The notes below the pieces were generated by a model. That model was not told the origin of the DNA and made no database searches. It saw only the letters and a list, made by a program, of their open reading frames with translations. Positions 35,050 through 36,501 of a stretch of 36,501 nucleotides of DNA are shown piece by piece. The position numbers and the translations under genes were made by a program. Position 1 is the first letter of the stretch, and each line of letters starts with the position of its first letter. Source of the DNA: Chloroflexota bacterium (GTDB taxonomy: Bacteria > Chloroflexota > Dehalococcoidia > Lucifugimonadales > UBA3495); NCBI GenBank assembly GCA_026710825.1, contig JAPOQH010000096.1:1-36501 (forward strand), read 5' to 3'.

Positions 35050-35694
35050 CTATGGGGTGGCCAGATGCCTCAGGAAGAAATCCACTACCGTTTCGGCCAT
35101 TTCGCGCTCTTGACCCACCCAGAAGTGGTCAGCAGCCGGGACCACATGGTAGTCGGCCGGGGGATCGAATTTTCCCAGTTGCTCGTCCACGCTATCAGCG
35201 GCGACCAGGCGGTCGCGCCCGCCCGTTATGATCAACCTCGGCGTCTTGTCATTCTGCAATGGGCTGCCGGTGATGGCCTCGATTGACGGCGCTACGAGGG
35301 CGATTGCCTTAGGTTTCTTGTACAGCTGTTTGTGCGCACAGATTACCCGCGTGCTGAATGAATACCCGCCCAATCCGATGCGGTCGTCGTCCACGTCGGG
35401 CAAGGCGCCCAGGAAGTCCATCGCCACCAGCGCCTCCTGGTGCTCCTTCTCTCCCTTCGCATGCTCTCCCTGGCTGTTGCCGACCCCTCGGAAGTTGAAC
35501 CTGAGCGATGCGATACCCGCGTCTGCCAGGCCAAACGTCACCGCCACAACCACGTTGTTGTCCATGTTGCCGCCCATCAGCGGATGGGGATGGCACATCA
35601 CCACGCCCGGGAACGGCCCTTCTCCGTCCGGCAGGGCGATTATCCCTTCGAAGGTCAGTCCTTTGGCTATGAAACTCACCGCGCTCTGCCGCAT
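35050..35694 (-). CDS. Alpha/beta hydrolase (COG2945-like)
   Basis: The 214-residue serine hydrolase has the family segment CHPHPLMGGNMDNNVV (34-49) and LRFNFRGVGNSQGEH (64-78). The nucleophile elbow is GYSFS (S112), with D161 (GGRDRLV) and H190 (ADHFWVG). The last Gly of the usual GxSxG elbow is Ser here (S114). No signal peptide is seen, so it is cytosolic; the substrate is unknown. GGGAGGC (complement of 35699-35705) gives a strong ribosome site. It is the first gene of the minus-strand group continuing into lspA. Confidence 0.92.
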   Translation of the reverse strand: MRQSAVSFIAKGLTFEGIIALPDGEGPFPGVVMCHPHPLMGGNMDNNVVVAVTFGLADAGIASLRFNFRGVGNSQGEHAKGEKEHQEALVAMDFLGALPDVDDDRIGLGGYSFSTRVICAHKQLYKKPKAIALVAPSIEAITGSPLQNDKTPRLIITGGRDRLVAADSVDEQLGKFDPPADYHVVPAADHFWVGQEREMAETVVDFFLRHLATP

Positions 35695-35743
35695 GATTGC
35701 CTCCCGGTCCTAACGTGCTCCGTACTCTCAGATCGTGCCGATA

Positions 35744-35749
35744 ATCATA
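35744..35749 (-). promoter_or_regulatory. Candidate -10 for the hydrolase-lspA-rluD operon
   Basis: TATGAT on the minus strand (5 of 6 consensus) lies about 50 nt before the hydrolase ATG. The predicted leader is about 43 nt and includes the strong ribosome site. No convincing -35 is present 16-18 bp upstream. Confidence 0.35.
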
Positions 35750-35872
35750 GCAGGTTTGCCACACAGCAGGACCTTTCGATCATTGACATGATGCCGACCC
35801 AGTCAGCTCATGGTGCGGAACGTCCGCCGGTGGCGGAAGCCTGTCGCATATCGTCTCGTCGCAACGCAGTCC

Positions 35873-35901
35873 GCTCATCCTGAGCCTGTCGAAAGATGAG
35901 C
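35873..35901. repeat. Interspersed palindromic repeat (FDRLR-type)
   Basis: GCTCATC (35873-35879) and GATGAGC (35895-35901) flank CTGAGCCTGTCGAAA. The whole element resembles the widespread intergenic repeat that reads TTCGACAGGCTCAGGATGAG on the opposite strand and gives the telltale peptide FDRLRMSG in false reading frames, as it does here. Only one copy is present in the window, so its repeat status rests on general knowledge. Confidence 0.55.
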
Positions 35902-36075
35902 CTCCCACTCGAACCCCGTACAGCGAACACTTTCGCGCCCCTACCCACGCCCAAACCAACCAACAGCCCTGATCCACTGACAATTCCCCCTTGTCCCTGA
36001 CATCCCCATATCATTACCATCTAACTGTCCAACCGCCCACTCCATCCCCCCGCCCAACTCAAACGCGGCATCCGC

Positions 36076-36112
36076 AATCCTGAAAATCCTCTAACCTCGG
36101 TAATCCCGATTC
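36076..36112. repeat. Degenerate AATCC microrepeat
   Basis: AATCC-like units recur at about 9-nt steps: AATCCTGA (36076), AATCCTCT (36085) and AATCCCGA (36102), with AACCTCGG between. It resembles the ATCCTG repeats at 36295 and common intergenic AATCCTG-type repeats in other genomes. Confidence 0.35.
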
Positions 36113-36240
36113 TGACAACCACGAACCATCCCAACCCCGCTCCGCCAAACCCTCTCACCAACCCGCCAATTCCATCAATATCGCCCCCAAAACCGCCCGA
36201 TCCGCCCTCGTTTATCCTCACGTCCCACCTCCTGGCCCTA

Positions 36241-36270
36241 CTCAAATGAGCGGAAATGACCGGAAATGAG
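36241..36270. repeat. Three tandem decamers, nnnAAATGAn
   Basis: CTCAAATGAG (36241-36250), CGGAAATGAC (36251-36260) and CGGAAATGAG (36261-36270) lie head to tail with an exact 10-bp period. One helical turn per unit would put each AAATGA on the same DNA face, suiting cooperative protein binding. The array is about 100 nt upstream of the gene starting at 36374. Confidence 0.6.
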
Positions 36271-36294
36271 TGGGATATTCAAAAAATCGCCGCC

Positions 36295-36348
36295 ATCCTG
36301 GTCCAATCCCTAATCCTGTCCATCCCGCCCATCCTGTTCATCCATGCA
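36295..36348. repeat. Three 18-bp tandem ATCCTG repeats
   Basis: Units start at 36295 (ATCCTGGTCCAATCCCTA), 36313 (ATCCTGTCCATCCCGCCC) and 36331 (ATCCTGTTCATCCATGCA). The period is exactly 18 bp with a 9-bp sub-period (ATCCTGTCC / ATCCCGCCC). It lies directly upstream of the last gene. Similar ATCCTGTTCATCC strings are common intergenic repeats in several phyla (general knowledge). Confidence 0.65.
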
Positions 36349-36373
36349 AACAATTCACCGTAAGAGGTATGCC

Positions 36374-36501
36374 ATGACCGTTTCCCAACTCCGCCGCCGC
36401 ATCGACGCCCTCAAGCGTAGGTTCGCCCCCGAACTCGCCATCATCAAACTCCGCCGCATCGCCGAGGCCGTCGCCGACGACTGGACTCCCGACCAACCCC
36501 C
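36374..36501 (+). CDS. Unidentified protein, N-terminal fragment cut by the window end
   Basis: Forty-two codons are visible. The ATG at 36374 has AGAGGT (36363-36368) a few bases upstream. The peptide is basic and helical, starting MTVSQLRRRIDALKRRFAPE and continuing LAIIKLRRIAEAVADDW. Third positions are strongly C-rich, which is consistent with coding. The regular Leu/Ile spacing suggests a coiled coil or DNA-binding helix. I do not recognise the family, and the rest lies outside the window. Confidence 0.6.
   Translation, partial: MTVSQLRRRIDALKRRFAPELAIIKLRRIAEAVADDWTPDQP

Larger units (their letters stand above)
35695..36373. other. Long intergenic region with repeats and extreme C-over-G strand bias
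   Basis: No credible gene fills these 679 bases. In 35941-36240 I count about 30 G and 141 C on the + strand. The left part holds a hairpin TCCGCC-GGT-GGCGGA (35823-35837) and the repeat at 35873. The right part holds short tandem repeats at 36241 and 36295. Minus-strand frames here are Gly-rich artefacts of the skew. The minus strand is G-rich, with runs around 36025-36060 that could form a quadruplex. Confidence 0.7.

Noticed and set aside
35900..35925. tRNA T-arm-like string GGGGTTCGAGT on the minus strand
   Set aside because: The closing stem bases do not pair and no acceptor, D-arm or anticodon arm can be drawn around it.
35780..36020. Minus-strand frames containing FDRLRMSG or FRQAQDERT
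   Set aside because: These peptides are translations of a common intergenic palindromic repeat, not a protein family.
36021..36245. Gly-rich 74-codon minus-strand frame
   Set aside because: Composition simply reflects the G-rich strand of the skewed intergenic block, and no start signals are visible.

Overview
The window is about 36.5 kb of GC-rich bacterial chromosome, densely packed with housekeeping genes. It opens with the 3' end of a 16S rRNA gene and ends inside an unidentified reading frame. The best guess for the organism is a member of Chloroflexota, probably a Dehalococcoidia or SAR202-like lineage. This rests on the 16S tail, a 16S gene not followed by tRNA/23S genes, a GMC oxidoreductase, and RNA polymerase subunits with large lineage-type insertions. 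It is an inference, because no database search was possible.

Layout. 1-542: 16S 3' end, a structured non-coding trailer and a terminator-like hairpin. 543-3308 (+): thiL, tsaE, tsaB and ndk, closely packed. 3295-3657 (-): rsfS, convergent with ndk. 3658-3881: a divergent control region with a promoter, a palindrome and a leader terminator in front of gltB. 3882-9877 (+): gltB-gltD, the NADPH-type glutamate synthase. 10034-13605 (+): a small unknown protein, a GMC oxidoreductase and class II fumarase. 13606-23726 (+): promoter region, rpoB, rpoC and a strong terminator. 23755-24714 (+): pyrD. 24852-26060 (-): an iron-alcohol-dehydrogenase-like protein lacking two expected metal ligands. 26205-28040 (+): a PaREP1/HEPN-like protein and mtaB. 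28037-28873 (-): a metallo-beta-lactamase-fold protein. 29217-30143 (+): a potassium channel. 35694-30140 (-): an apparent operon of alpha/beta hydrolase, lspA, rluD, glnS and gltX. 35695-36373: a repeat-bearing, strongly C-rich intergenic region, followed by the start of one more gene.

Functional themes. Translation dominates: t6A synthesis (TsaE, TsaB) and its later methylthiolation (MtaB), ribosome silencing (RsfS), 23S pseudouridylation (RluD), and charging of tRNA-Glu and tRNA-Gln (GltX, GlnS). Glutamate supply (GltBD) lies in the same window. Transcription is represented by RpoB and RpoC, each carrying a large extra domain.

The most interesting points are: a terminator between the likely gltB promoter and its start codon (candidate attenuator or riboswitch); the paired insertions in RpoB and RpoC; an LspA with a zinc-ribbon tail; two enzyme-family proteins with altered metal-binding motifs; and the extreme C/G strand asymmetry with short tandem repeats near the right end. 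I found no CRISPR array, tRNA gene, transposase or prophage gene.
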